Assembly (NCBI GenBank): GCA_964596125.1
Contig: CAZQRP010000022.1
Location: 1 to 59,801 of the forward strand
Source: CAZQRP01 sp964596125
GTDB lineage: Bacteria; Chloroflexota; Dehalococcoidia; GIF9; UBA5629
Reading direction: 5' to 3'
Length of the DNA: 59,801 nucleotides
Shown here: piece by piece, positions 15,831 to 24,711 of the stretch
Position numbering within the stretch: the first letter of the stretch is position 1
Layout: each line of letters begins with the position of its first letter
Position numbers and translations under genes: made by a program
The notes under the pieces: model-generated
Told to the model about the DNA's origin: nothing
The model's input: only the letters and a program-made list of their open reading frames with translations
The model's database searches: none

Positions 15831-18032
15831 TCACAGACCTGTCGCTTTATAAACTTTACATAATGCGGTTCTAAGCGGCCAGCCTCCGTTTATTCTGTTA
15901 AGATGATCTATTTCATCATCGATGACAACATTGATGTTTGATTCCCAGACGCCGTGTAGCCAGGGTTCCTCGCCTCGCATCTCCGGGTACCACCACCCAT
16001 GCTGAGTCGATACTACCTTGGGATCAATGCCATCAAACAATTTGCATTTTTGCCTGACTCTTCCTCTTAAAGTTTCTATCCAGACCCAGTCTCCATCGTT
16101 GATCTGCAGTGTTGCGGCAGTTTCGGGATGTATCTGCATAATCGGATATGGATGCTCCTTCCTGAGTGATGGAATCTGACGGTGCTCCGAATGGTAGAAG
16201 GGATAATGCCGCATACCGGCGATTAAAATCAGAGGATACTCTTGAGCCAGGTCAGGACGGCTTATCGGGCTTTCGGCAGGTTCATAGTATTGTGGCAGCG
16301 GATCATAGCCAAGCTGCTGGAATACCTGGGAATACAGTTCCGCTTTACCCGAGGGAGTACCAAAGCCAACCTTTTCATATTTTTTCTCTTCTTTTGGCCA
16401 GTGATAATAACCACCTTCGGCGCACAGTTCTTTGAGAGTCTTCCCCATAGGTTTCAATCGATCGTCAAACGCTTCTTCCAGTGTCTTCCATGGCCAGTAT
16501 TTTTCCTGACCCAGTCGCATCCCTAGACCTCTCCAGAAGTCATAGTCGGGCCTCCGATCATATTCGCCTTCAACCTGGGCAGGCATAACTGCCTCGTTAC
16601 AGTCGACAAAGTTAAAAGTGTCGGACCAGGTGTGGAGTGTTGCCCTCTCTATCCAGCTAGCGGGTGGAAATACATAATCAGCCAGCTCTGCAGACGGAGT
16701 CATCCAGAAGTCCGCGACCACATAAAGGTCCAGGTTCTTAATTGCCTGATATACCAGTTTAGCGTTTGCCTGAGTTAACAGGGGGTTACTAGATACGCTG
16801 ATCATTGCCTTTACCGGATAGGGATCGCTGGTAATCATGGCACGGTAAACACTCGGACCATTGGCGAAGGCAACATGAGCTTTGCCATATTTTGCCTTGG
16901 CGTATTTTTCCATGATCAGGTCGAACCCGGGAAAAGACTGCAGTCTAAATCGGTCGATCCCGATCTGTTTTTTCTTTTGCTCCGGTGAAATATGGTCGTT
17001 CAGTTCAACGTCATATTCAGGCACCACACCTGATGGACCAGCACGGAGCTCCTCTCCGCCCCTGATATCTATATTTCCAGTAAGTATTGTCAGAATGGTT
17101 CTGGCGTGATAGGCTTCTATGGCATTCTGCAAATGCTCTATACCCATAGAATGGAAGATGTGAGCTGGCTTGGTGGTGGCGTACATAGTTACCGCATCCT
17201 TTATCTTCTCTTTGGGTATCCATGTAATTTCTTCTACTCTGCTCAGTGGATACTCTGCAGCCCTTTCCGCCAGTTCGTTAAATCCGTGGGTCCACTTTTC
17301 AACGAAATCCTTATCATAGAGCTTTTCCTTGATAATAAAGTTTATCATGCCCAGCGCTAAGGCAGCGTCCGTGCCTGGCCTGATCTGCAGCCAGATATCA
17401 GCCTTTTCGGCATCAACTGTCCTGCGGGGATCGATTACAATGAGCTTGCCACCTGCTTTCAAGAAGTCTTGAGTTGAGAAATATACATTACGGTAAGACT
17501 CCAAAGGATTTGTTCCCCAGAGTATTAAACATTTAGTGGTTTTACCGAAGCCACCAAAATCGTTCCACCAGCCTAATATTGCTACACCAGCAATACCAGT
17601 ACCGTATCATATGTGCCCTTGCCCTATATTATTAGGCGTGCCAAAGAGGTTTAAAAAACGTGATCTGTATTCATCATGGGTCCGGTAGGTACCGCTGCTG
17701 CAAGCCAGCGTCTCGGCTCCATACTGCTTTTTCAAATTCCCCAGTTTCTCAGCAACTTCATCCAGTGCTTGCTCCCAGGAAATCTGCTCCCATTTGCCTT
17801 CCCCTCTTGCCCCTACTCGCTTTCGTGGATATCTCAGTCTGTCAGGATGGTAGTAATATTCGGGAGCATGCCGAGCGCGACTGCAGGCTGCAACAGTCCG
17901 TTGCATTTTTTCACTCCTGACTTCGTTTGTTACGCCTACCATCTTTTCGAACTTACCATCATTGACGTGCAGGTCAGCCTTGCAGTGGGAGTGACACCAC
18001 ATGCATACTGCTCTCTTGATTTCTTGACTCAT
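15831..18032 (-). CDS. selenocysteine-containing molybdopterin oxidoreductase (DMSO reductase family)
   Basis: One 733-residue enzyme read through an in-frame UGA at 17607-17609 (residue 142). N-terminal C10-x2-C13-x3-C17 plus C50 bind a [4Fe-4S] cluster. The stretch NNIGQGHI-Sec-YGTGIAG places the UGA where relatives have the Mo-ligating Cys. The molybdopterin domains continue to a C-terminal dinucleotide-binding domain from about residue 600 (IHPETAATLQINDGDWVWIE). A SECIS-like hairpin follows the UGA. The frame on both sides is intact and AAGGAGT precedes the ATG at 18032. No Tat signal is visible. The substrate is unknown. No electron-transfer subunit is adjacent; a MalT-like regulator lies upstream. 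Confidence 0.88.
17573..17609 (-). promoter_or_regulatory. bacterial SECIS-like hairpin after UGA-Sec codon
   Basis: After UGA (17609-17607) come seven bases, then CUGGUAUUGCU pairs with AGCAAUAUUAG (11 pairs, two of them G-U) around the loop GGUGU at 17588-17584. The stem length, the GG/GU apical loop and about 18 bases between the UGA and the loop fit the bacterial SECIS model recognised by SelB. Confidence 0.7.
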
Positions 18033-18335
18033 GTTACTCCTTTACTATGATTTTTTATGAATATGGTCTGTTTAATGACCTGTCGCTTTTTTGCTATTAC
18101 CAGGTTTTCCACTATTCCCGGCTAGTGCATCCAGTACCAGATTTTAAAAGACAATCATCACGGCCGGTTGCTGCAGGCAATCACCTTTCCTGTCGTAAAC
18201 CAGCCGCGATTACAAAAAGGAAGGAAGAATCCCTTTGCTACAGTTACTACTATAACAGATAACGAAGGAGTAGTCATCATATGAAGGAATAATCTTTTAA
18301 GACGTTCAAATTATTATACTTTAGTATAATACTAA
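18033..18335. other. intergenic region between LuxR regulator and selenoprotein gene
   Basis: About 300 bases, expected to hold the promoter of the molybdoenzyme. I see no gene, and no operator or promoter I would name. Confidence 0.4.
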
Positions 18336-21080
18336 TTAGAGAAGTCCTGTCTTCTGTGCCCGCACAATCGCCTGGGTGCGACTGCTGACGCCCAGCTTAT
18401 CGAAGATGTTGCTGTTATGCTTTTTGACCGTGGCGATAGTGACGACAAGTTTTATAGCGATTTGCTGGTTGGAATAGCCTTCACCGATTAACTGAAGGAC
18501 TTCAAGCTCGCGTGGGGTAATCCGGGTCTTGGGTTGAACTCTGAATTTCGGTATCTTTCCTTGGATCCGACCGGTTTTGTCGGCGAGCCTGTACGGCTCT
18601 TTTATATAGGCAGTCAGTAGCCTGTCTACATAGTCGCTCAAACGCGGTTTTTGAAGTATCCTTGATTTCAATTTGCTGAGCAGTGATTCTACTGGTTTAC
18701 CGTCATCTAAAAATATACGCATAAAACCTTCCGGTTCAGCTAACTCAAGGGCGCGTTCCAGGCTGGCGTAAGAACGCAGTCCATCTCGATGTTGTTTATA
18801 GGCCACCGCCATCAGGGTGAGGGCTTCGATAACACCGTACGTCCGTCCTTCTTTTTCTGCATCTGCCAGGAACTGTACCAGTTGTTCAAGGGCCTGGGAA
18901 GGTCGGTGTTGGGCAATGAGAATGCGAATAGCAGTCATGGTTTTCAGCATCCGCATGTAACCGCCATCTTGTCCCACGTGTTGGTGGGCTATCTCCTCCA
19001 TCCAGCGAACTGCGTTTGTTGGATTCCCTTGCTCGATCCAGGCCCGGGCCCGGTAAGCCGCAACCTCCATTTTTGCCAGTGGGTCTTCAAGCTTTTTGGC
19101 GGTCAGCTCTGCCTCATGCAGCATAACAAGCGCCTCGTCTATATTGCCTTGTGCTAGCTTCAACTTTGCAAACAACAGGGCACAATCCTTCGATATGTAC
19201 AGGACACCGCCGAGCTTGGACAGTTTTAATGCTCTGTGCAAATACTCTTCTGCTTTCTGTAGCTCGTTTCTCTCACGAAATATATCGGCCAGCGTCAGGT
19301 AAATAGCAGCGGCGGCAGGCATATCCTCCATGCCTTCTTCACGAATAATGCGCAAGCCTTCCTGACATGTCTGAAATGCCTGGTCAAGGTGTCCCTGCGC
19401 CTGTTGAATCTGAGCTGTACGCTGCATAGAAACCATGGCAGCACTCCAATTTTTCCCTCTTTTTAGCAGGTCGGTAGCTTCGATGAACGCTGTCATGGCT
19501 TTAGCATAATGGCCTGTTTCCTGATAGGCGCAGGCGAGGCCGAACGAAGCCCATCCGCGCAGTTTTACCTTCGACTCAGGGACCATCTTAAGCCCCTGCC
19601 GGGCTAAGGTAATACCCTTATCGAAATCGCCCTTATGATAGGCAACAAAAGCCTTTAAAATAGCGATTTGTGCCGGAACTGTTGCATAATCCGGCGAGTC
19701 AACCGCCACATTCCCGGAAGTGATTAGACTGGTCCACGTGCTCTCGACCTCATCCAGAGTCGATTCGAGTTCACGCATCTGTCCCGTTAAGCACAATACC
19801 TGGCAACGAGCGATGTTTAACAGCGGATTAGAACGCACTCTGTCGGCAGGGAGATTGTCCAGCCAGTTTAAAACGGTACCAACTCCACCTTCGCTGATAC
19901 TTTTTTTCCAGGTCTTCACGATCAACTGCTCAACTCTGTTGAAATCGCTGTTAATCAGTGCATGGTAAATAACTTCCTCCGGCAGGTCATTCCGGTCATA
20001 CCAGTCTGCAGCACGGGTATGTAGCTCGGTAAACAGGTCAGGGTGCAATTGCTGCAGGCGACCGCGTAAAAAATCAGCGAAAAGATGGTGATAACGAAAC
20101 CAGTGGCCGCGATCGTCAAGAGGGATAATGAATAAATTGATGCGTTGCAGGTGTCCCAGCATGGCATCGCTGTCATCTCTGTTGGTAACGGCATTGCATA
20201 GTGATGCGCAGAACCGCCTGAGAATGCCGGTCTCCAGCAGAAAGCTCCGAACCGACTCATGCTGACGTTCCAATAATTCTGTGGATAAATATTCGAGAAT
20301 GTATCGGTCGCTGCCAGTGAAACTGGCAATGAATTCATGCTTATCGCTGCGGCCTTCCATTGAGAGTGCTGCCAGTTTCAGGCCGGTAGCCCAGCCTTCG
20401 GTGCGTGCGTTGAGGTTACTGATATCTTCCGGTTCTAAGTGTAACCTCATGATGTCATTTAGATATACCCTGGCTTCGTCCAGAGTAAACCGCAGGTCGT
20501 ATGCCAGTAGTTCTGCCAGTTCGCCGCGGGCTCGCAAGCGGACAAGCGGCAATGGCGGGTTGACACGTGTAGAGATCACCAGCTTCAAATTTGCAGGTAA
20601 ATGTTCGATGAAGAAAGCGAGACTATTGTGTATGGCAGGGGAAGAAATAGCTTGAAAGTCCTCCAGGACCAAAATGACCTTTTGGGACAATGACACAGCC
20701 TGGTTAATGAGGAGAGGCAATAGAGAACGAAGCCATTCTTCCAGAGTGGAGGTGGTTGGCTCCGAAGAGTGTAAAAGCTGGAGAGTTTTCCGCCCCAGGC
20801 CCGGCTCCACATTCTGGAGTGCTGTAATCAGGTACGTCCAGAAGCGTATTGCGTCATTATCGCCGTCGTCGAGGGAGAGCCAGGCAGCCTTCCTTTTATG
20901 AGAGGCAAGCCATTGACTTAGAAGCGTCGATTTGCCGAATCCGGCCGGCGCACAGACCATGATCATGCGGTTACCCGGCCGCAATCCATTGTCCAGCTTC
21001 CGTAGAAGGTGCGGTCGTGGGACCAGGTCCGGGCTTATTGGTGGGACGTGGAGCTTTGTGGTCAGGAGTGGCATAATCAT
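18336..21080 (-). CDS. MalT-like LuxR-family ATP-dependent transcriptional regulator
   Basis: 914 residues from the ATG at 21080 (GGTGAT just upstream; the frame extends 38 residues further, but MPLLTTKLHVP is the family N-terminus). A STAND NTPase with Walker A APAGFGKST near residues 44-52 is followed by winged-helix and TPR-like helical repeats (about 400-800) and a C-terminal LuxR HTH (TPRELEVLQLIGEGYSNQQI). MalT-type proteins oligomerise on binding an inducer plus ATP and activate transcription. The inducer is unknown; the downstream selenoprotein molybdoenzyme on the same strand is a plausible target. Confidence 0.92.
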   Translation of the reverse strand: MIMPLLTTKLHVPPISPDLVPRPHLLRKLDNGLRPGNRMIMVCAPAGFGKSTLLSQWLASHKRKAAWLSLDDGDNDAIRFWTYLITALQNVEPGLGRKTLQLLHSSEPTTSTLEEWLRSLLPLLINQAVSLSQKVILVLEDFQAISSPAIHNSLAFFIEHLPANLKLVISTRVNPPLPLVRLRARGELAELLAYDLRFTLDEARVYLNDIMRLHLEPEDISNLNARTEGWATGLKLAALSMEGRSDKHEFIASFTGSDRYILEYLSTELLERQHESVRSFLLETGILRRFCASLCNAVTNRDDSDAMLGHLQRINLFIIPLDDRGHWFRYHHLFADFLRGRLQQLHPDLFTELHTRAADWYDRNDLPEEVIYHALINSDFNRVEQLIVKTWKKSISEGGVGTVLNWLDNLPADRVRSNPLLNIARCQVLCLTGQMRELESTLDEVESTWTSLITSGNVAVDSPDYATVPAQIAILKAFVAYHKGDFDKGITLARQGLKMVPESKVKLRGWASFGLACAYQETGHYAKAMTAFIEATDLLKRGKNWSAAMVSMQRTAQIQQAQGHLDQAFQTCQEGLRIIREEGMEDMPAAAAIYLTLADIFRERNELQKAEEYLHRALKLSKLGGVLYISKDCALLFAKLKLAQGNIDEALVMLHEAELTAKKLEDPLAKMEVAAYRARAWIEQGNPTNAVRWMEEIAHQHVGQDGGYMRMLKTMTAIRILIAQHRPSQALEQLVQFLADAEKEGRTYGVIEALTLMAVAYKQHRDGLRSYASLERALELAEPEGFMRIFLDDGKPVESLLSKLKSRILQKPRLSDYVDRLLTAYIKEPYRLADKTGRIQGKIPKFRVQPKTRITPRELEVLQLIGEGYSNQQIAIKLVVTIATVKKHNSNIFDKLGVSSRTQAIVRAQKTGLL

Positions 21081-21259
21081 CGTATCACCAGCCAAACGAC
21101 CCTCACATATCAGGCCACAACGTCTGTGCTCATCACTGTAAGGTCTTTTCCGGCAACATTCTACCACGGATTGGCATGAGGTTAAACAGAACAAGTAAGC
21201 TAAAGTAGTTTTGGGTGGAGATAGAAGTCTCTTCGGCTTGATAATCTTACCGATTTGTC

Positions 21260-21290
21260 ACAAGATATATCTTGTATATAAGATGTACAA
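21260..21290. promoter_or_regulatory. overlapping palindromes upstream of abrB-like gene
   Basis: ACAAGATATATCTTGT at 21260-21275 is a perfect 16-bp palindrome; it overlaps a second inverted repeat, CTTGTA-N9-TACAAG (21271-21291). They end at the ribosome binding site of the AbrB-like gene, a position typical of an autoregulatory operator. Confidence 0.5.
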
Positions 21291-21301
21291 GGGGACTGGT
21301 T

Positions 21302-21562
21302 ATGGAACTTGACAAAGGAAAGAAGTTTTATGGTTCGGTAACGGTCAGTGAGAGAGATCAGGTAGTCATACCGTCCGGGGCCAGGAAGGACTTTGATATA
21401 AAGACGGGTGATAAGCTACTGGTGCTGGCTGATCTGGAAAAAGGTATCGTTTTTACCAAGTCGAACTTTGTGTTGAAATTGATGGAGGGGACACTGGACG
21501 CAGTAAGTAAGTTCGAAACCATAATTAAGGAAGGTCAGAGCAGTGAGGACCTGCAAGCGTAA
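21302..21562 (+). CDS. AbrB/MazE-type (SpoVT-AbrB) DNA-binding protein
   Basis: 86 residues. The swapped-hairpin AbrB domain covers about residues 8-52 (YGSVTVSERDQVVIPSGARK, then DFDIKTGDKLLVL). The start is ATG 21302, with AAGGGG about 10 bases upstream; an earlier in-frame start would overlap the palindromic operator. The C-terminal helix probably mediates specificity. It probably regulates itself and the following methyltransferase, which begins 39 bases downstream. Confidence 0.85.
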   Translation: MELDKGKKFYGSVTVSERDQVVIPSGARKDFDIKTGDKLLVLADLEKGIVFTKSNFVLKLMEGTLDAVSKFETIIKEGQSSEDLQA

Positions 21563-21601
21563 TCATGGGAGTTTAATCCCCGAACTATATAGAGGAAAGT
21601 A

Positions 21602-22285
21602 ATGGTCAAGCCAAGAGTTCCGGAGACAGACCACGGCATAACCGGAGAGTTCAACACACAAGCATATGATGTTATGATGCGCTATTTTCGAGACAGGGGC
21701 TGGATCGAGACCAAAGATATCATACGGGAGGGAATAATCCATGGACGTGCCCTGGAAGTTGGCCCGGGACCGGGGTATCTCGGGTTGGAGTGGCTTAAGA
21801 ACACGACGGACACTACCCTGAAGGGACTTGACATCAGTGAGGACATGATAGCATTAGCGAGACGGCATGCAGAAGAATATGGTTTTACGGGAAGGGTAGA
21901 GTATTTCAGCAGAGATGCCAGGATGATGCCATTTGAAGATAATCATTTTGACGCTGCGTTCAGCAACGGCTCTTTGCATGAGTGGGCACATCCGGAAGAT
22001 ATTCTCAACGAGATCGCAAGGGTCTTGAAACCGGGTGGCAGGTATATAATCAGCGACCTGAGGCGTGATATGGTTTTTCCGGTGAAGTGGTTCCTCTGGT
22101 TCATGACACGGCCAAAGGAGATGCGCTGGGGCCTCACCACTTCGCTCAATGCAGCGTACATCTTTCCTGAAGTCGAGAGCATTGTAGCAAAAACCAACTT
22201 ACCGGGATGGCAGGTCAGGAAGAGTATTCTCGGTATAGTAATCTCCGGGCAAAAGCCGGATAGGGAACGTTCTTTTATAGACTAA
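21602..22285 (+). CDS. class I SAM-dependent methyltransferase
   Basis: 227 residues. Motif I LEVGPGPGYLGLEWL near residue 51, acidic motif LKGLDISEDMIALARRH and LKPGGRYIISDLRRD are canonical for the Methyltransf_11 type. AGAGGAAAG precedes the ATG. It is probably co-transcribed with the AbrB-like gene. Neither the protein nor its neighbours indicates a substrate; small-molecule or lipid methylation is possible. Confidence 0.88.
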   Translation: MVKPRVPETDHGITGEFNTQAYDVMMRYFRDRGWIETKDIIREGIIHGRALEVGPGPGYLGLEWLKNTTDTTLKGLDISEDMIALARRHAEEYGFTGRVEYFSRDARMMPFEDNHFDAAFSNGSLHEWAHPEDILNEIARVLKPGGRYIISDLRRDMVFPVKWFLWFMTRPKEMRWGLTTSLNAAYIFPEVESIVAKTNLPGWQVRKSILGIVISGQKPDRERSFID

Positions 22286-22322
22286 TGTAGGGCTTGTTGC
22301 GAAACTCCCTTTTCCGTTGATA

Positions 22323-22709
22323 CTACCAGTTGGGATTGTGGTGAATATCATCACATGTCCAAACATACTCTGGGACATAATCATTCGGAAGATTGTTGCC
22401 ATACTTTTCTAAATCAGACTTTAAATTTGCATAGGCAAATGCGATAGCTGGCTTGCCACAGATGTAACATTTTTTGCCCATGAACTCTTTTATCAATGCC
22501 TCGCGCCTTTTCCTGGCATTCTCCCATCGCATCGGTGTTATGCTTGAGTCATGGTAGTGTTTATCACATGCTGGCATTAGCTTACCATCGACATGCGATG
22601 GTAGCCACTGTGTAGCCGGTCTACCGCACCCGGAAATAACGCATTCCTCATAGTCATTGTCTATTTCGAGGTCTCGTGAGCCGAGTATCTTTGCTCTATT
22701 TTCAGTCAT
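22323..22709 (-). CDS. hypothetical zinc-finger-like protein
   Basis: 128 residues of unknown function. Cys and His pairs suggest two metal sites: ECVISGCGRPA with ACDKHYH, and KKCYICGKPA with TCDDIHHNP. The spacing recalls HNH or zinc-ribbon proteins, but no catalytic HNH motif is clear. GGGAGGA lies before the ATG. It is convergent with the methyltransferase gene, ending 37 bases from it. Confidence 0.7.
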   Translation of the reverse strand: MTENRAKILGSRDLEIDNDYEECVISGCGRPATQWLPSHVDGKLMPACDKHYHDSSITPMRWENARKRREALIKEFMGKKCYICGKPAIAFAYANLKSDLEKYGNNLPNDYVPEYVWTCDDIHHNPNW

Positions 22710-23008
22710 GGTCGTTCCTCCCTTCTATAATTGTATACCTAATGTATGCCCAAACTTCCATTATTCAAGCCGTTCATTTATTTCACCAGCGAACTAGCAG
22801 GGCGCTCTCATGACTGTAAATAGTGCCCGCATACCCCAATTCTATCACAAGAAAATGACCAATCATATACGAACTATCATTGTAGTGGTTGGTGGCACGG
22901 AGACCGGCTCTACCGGTAGCTATTAACACTTTCTTAAGCGATGTAGAGTTAAGCGGTCGGTACGTGTCCTGAAAAAGGTATCCTGTTTAGGGGAAAGGTA
23001 TAGTGTGC

Positions 23009-24106
23009 TCATTCCAGGGAATCGAGCACCACACTAGTGATATAAATAAGTTTCTTGCCCAGTTCCTTCGTTTTCGAGGCATGGTTCAGATTGAAGACAC
23101 AGAATGGACAGGCGCTGACTATGTTCTCTGCTGGCATGAGGTCCAATAAATCGGAGGCAAGTTGCATGGAAAGGTCGCGGTAGACCGAGCGTATGCCGGC
23201 CCCGGCCCCGCAGCAGGGAGCATTTGACCTGTTTCTTTCCGGTTCCTTTAGCTCTACTCCGCATAACCTGAGAAGCTCCCTCGGTTCATCAGTTATCTCC
23301 TCTCCCCGTGATAACCGGCAGGAATCTTGATACGCCAGTATGCGCGGGATCTTACGGAGCATCGAGGAATTTTCCTTTAGTTTATCGTAGATGACTTCCA
23401 GTGCGTGGTGTACAGAGAAATCGAAAGTGCCCAGCACTTCAGGGTAGAAGTATTTGAAGCATTTCAGGCAGCCGTTACAGGGGACGATTATGTGCTTGAT
23501 GCCCAGCGACCTGAACCTTTCCACATTTTTTTGGAAGAACTCGCCTGCGGTATCTCTCCTGCCGGCTTCATAAATGTAGGTGCCGCAGCAGCCCTCATAT
23601 TCTAGAATCATGAAGTCAACCCCGAGCTTTTTAAGAACAAGATAGGTGGAGGCGGCGGCTTCCTTCACCAGGTAGGAAGGAAGACAGCCCAAATAGAGCA
23701 GGCAGTCGGATTCCTTTTGGACGAAACCCTCGGGCAACCATTCCAACCGCGTGGCCGGGTCACCATTAACCGAGTTTCCCCTGTCGATGATTCCCCGGAT
23801 TATATCGTCATGCCGTTTCAGTGGCCCGAAACCATGACGCACGAGCTCTTCTCTGGCCCGCTGGACTATCCGGGTGATGCTTATGTCCTCCGGGCAGACA
23901 GCCTCACATTGCAGGCACTTGGGGCAATTGTAAATGCTCTCAATCAGGTATTGGTCCGGGCTTTCTCCGTTACATATTCGTGCGGCAGTCTTCAGCCGGG
24001 ATACAGGGGAGAACAGCGACTCGCCCGTAGCCCAGTATACAGGGCATACTTCCAGGCAGGCATCACACCTGGTGCAGCGTGAAATTTGTTGCTCTATATC
24101 CTCCAT
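23009..24106 (-). CDS. HdrD/GlcF-like iron-sulfur oxidoreductase
   Basis: 365 residues. Two [4Fe-4S] motifs (CTRCDACLEVCP at residues 11-22 and CPKCLQCEAVCP near 60-71) are followed by two CCG domains, with EGCCGTYIYEAG and APCCGAGAGIR. This is the architecture of heterodisulfide reductase subunit D and of GlcF/LldE-type proteins, in which CCG domains hold a non-cubane [4Fe-4S] cluster or bind partners. It is the last gene of the ORP-like operon and could supply or remove electrons during cluster chemistry; that role is inferred from position only. Confidence 0.88.
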   Translation of the reverse strand: MEDIEQQISRCTRCDACLEVCPVYWATGESLFSPVSRLKTAARICNGESPDQYLIESIYNCPKCLQCEAVCPEDISITRIVQRAREELVRHGFGPLKRHDDIIRGIIDRGNSVNGDPATRLEWLPEGFVQKESDCLLYLGCLPSYLVKEAAASTYLVLKKLGVDFMILEYEGCCGTYIYEAGRRDTAGEFFQKNVERFRSLGIKHIIVPCNGCLKCFKYFYPEVLGTFDFSVHHALEVIYDKLKENSSMLRKIPRILAYQDSCRLSRGEEITDEPRELLRLCGVELKEPERNRSNAPCCGAGAGIRSVYRDLSMQLASDLLDLMPAENIVSACPFCVFNLNHASKTKELGKKLIYITSVVLDSLE

Positions 24107-24240
24107 TTGTCATCTCGCGGGCTTTGCCCTGCGCCGACTAATCTGTTGCGGATGAACGGAGCGGCTTCCTGCGCAGCAGTTTCACAGCCCGTCGCTACCC
24201 GATTATCGAAGTACTCAAACTTGTATTTTATTTGATTCAT
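24094..24240 (-). CDS. 48-residue hypothetical protein, translationally coupled
   Basis: ATG at 24238-24240 to TAG at 24094-24096. It begins MNQIKYKFEYFDNRVATGCE. AGGACC lies just upstream; the start is six bases after the NifU-like stop and the end overlaps the first codons of the HdrD-like gene in another frame. This tight packing suggests a real coupling gene, but no family is recognised. Confidence 0.4.
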   Translation of the reverse strand: MNQIKYKFEYFDNRVATGCETAAQEAAPFIRNRLVGAGQSPRDDKWRI

Positions 24241-24246
24241 CTGGTC

Positions 24247-24696
24247 CTAGTGTTTGTGATAGGCCCTTTTCCACGGCTCTTTTTCCGTGGCGAGGTAGTC
24301 TTTAACTGCTTCCTTCAGTGTATTTGCCGCCAGGAGGGCACAATGCTGGCTTTCCTCGGATAGTCCCCCCAGGGCTTCCAGTACATTGCTCTGGCCAATG
24401 TTCTGTGCCTGGATTATATTTTTTCCTTTCGCTAGCTGTGTGACCATGCTCCCTGCTGCGATAGTGGTGCCACAGCCATCGGTCATGAAAGTGGCATTGG
24501 CAATCATTCTATTCCGTACTTTGAGCCATATCTCCATGGTGTCACCGCAGGGGCCGGTTACCCTGGCAAAGCTATCGGCATCCTCCATGCTGCCCACATT
24601 TTTCGGGTCCATGGCATGTTCGACCATTGTCTCGGAATAGACCTTCATCATTTCGGCTTTCATTAATTCCTCGAACTTTTCCCATCCTGTCGTCAT
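24247..24696 (-). CDS. NifU/IscU-like Fe-S scaffold protein
   Basis: 149 residues with the U-type scaffold signature: C50 in GPCGD, C75 in DGCGTTIAAGSM and C119 in SQHCALLAANTLKEAV. The VYSETMVEHAMDPKNVG start resembles NifU N-domains. Such proteins assemble [2Fe-2S] or [4Fe-4S] clusters on the three cysteines. No cysteine desulfurase lies in the window. It lies 15 bases after the Mrp-type ATPase and probably works with it. Confidence 0.92.
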   Translation of the reverse strand: MTTGWEKFEELMKAEMMKVYSETMVEHAMDPKNVGSMEDADSFARVTGPCGDTMEIWLKVRNRMIANATFMTDGCGTTIAAGSMVTQLAKGKNIIQAQNIGQSNVLEALGGLSEESQHCALLAANTLKEAVKDYLATEKEPWKRAYHKH

Positions 24697-24711
24697 TGCT
24701 TTGTCTCCCTC

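Noticed and set aside
17505..17609. Interpretation of the molybdoenzyme as two separate genes or a nonsense pseudogene
   Set aside because: Both parts are in one frame, the stop is UGA at the Mo-ligand position, and a SECIS-like hairpin follows; a random nonsense mutation would not explain all three.
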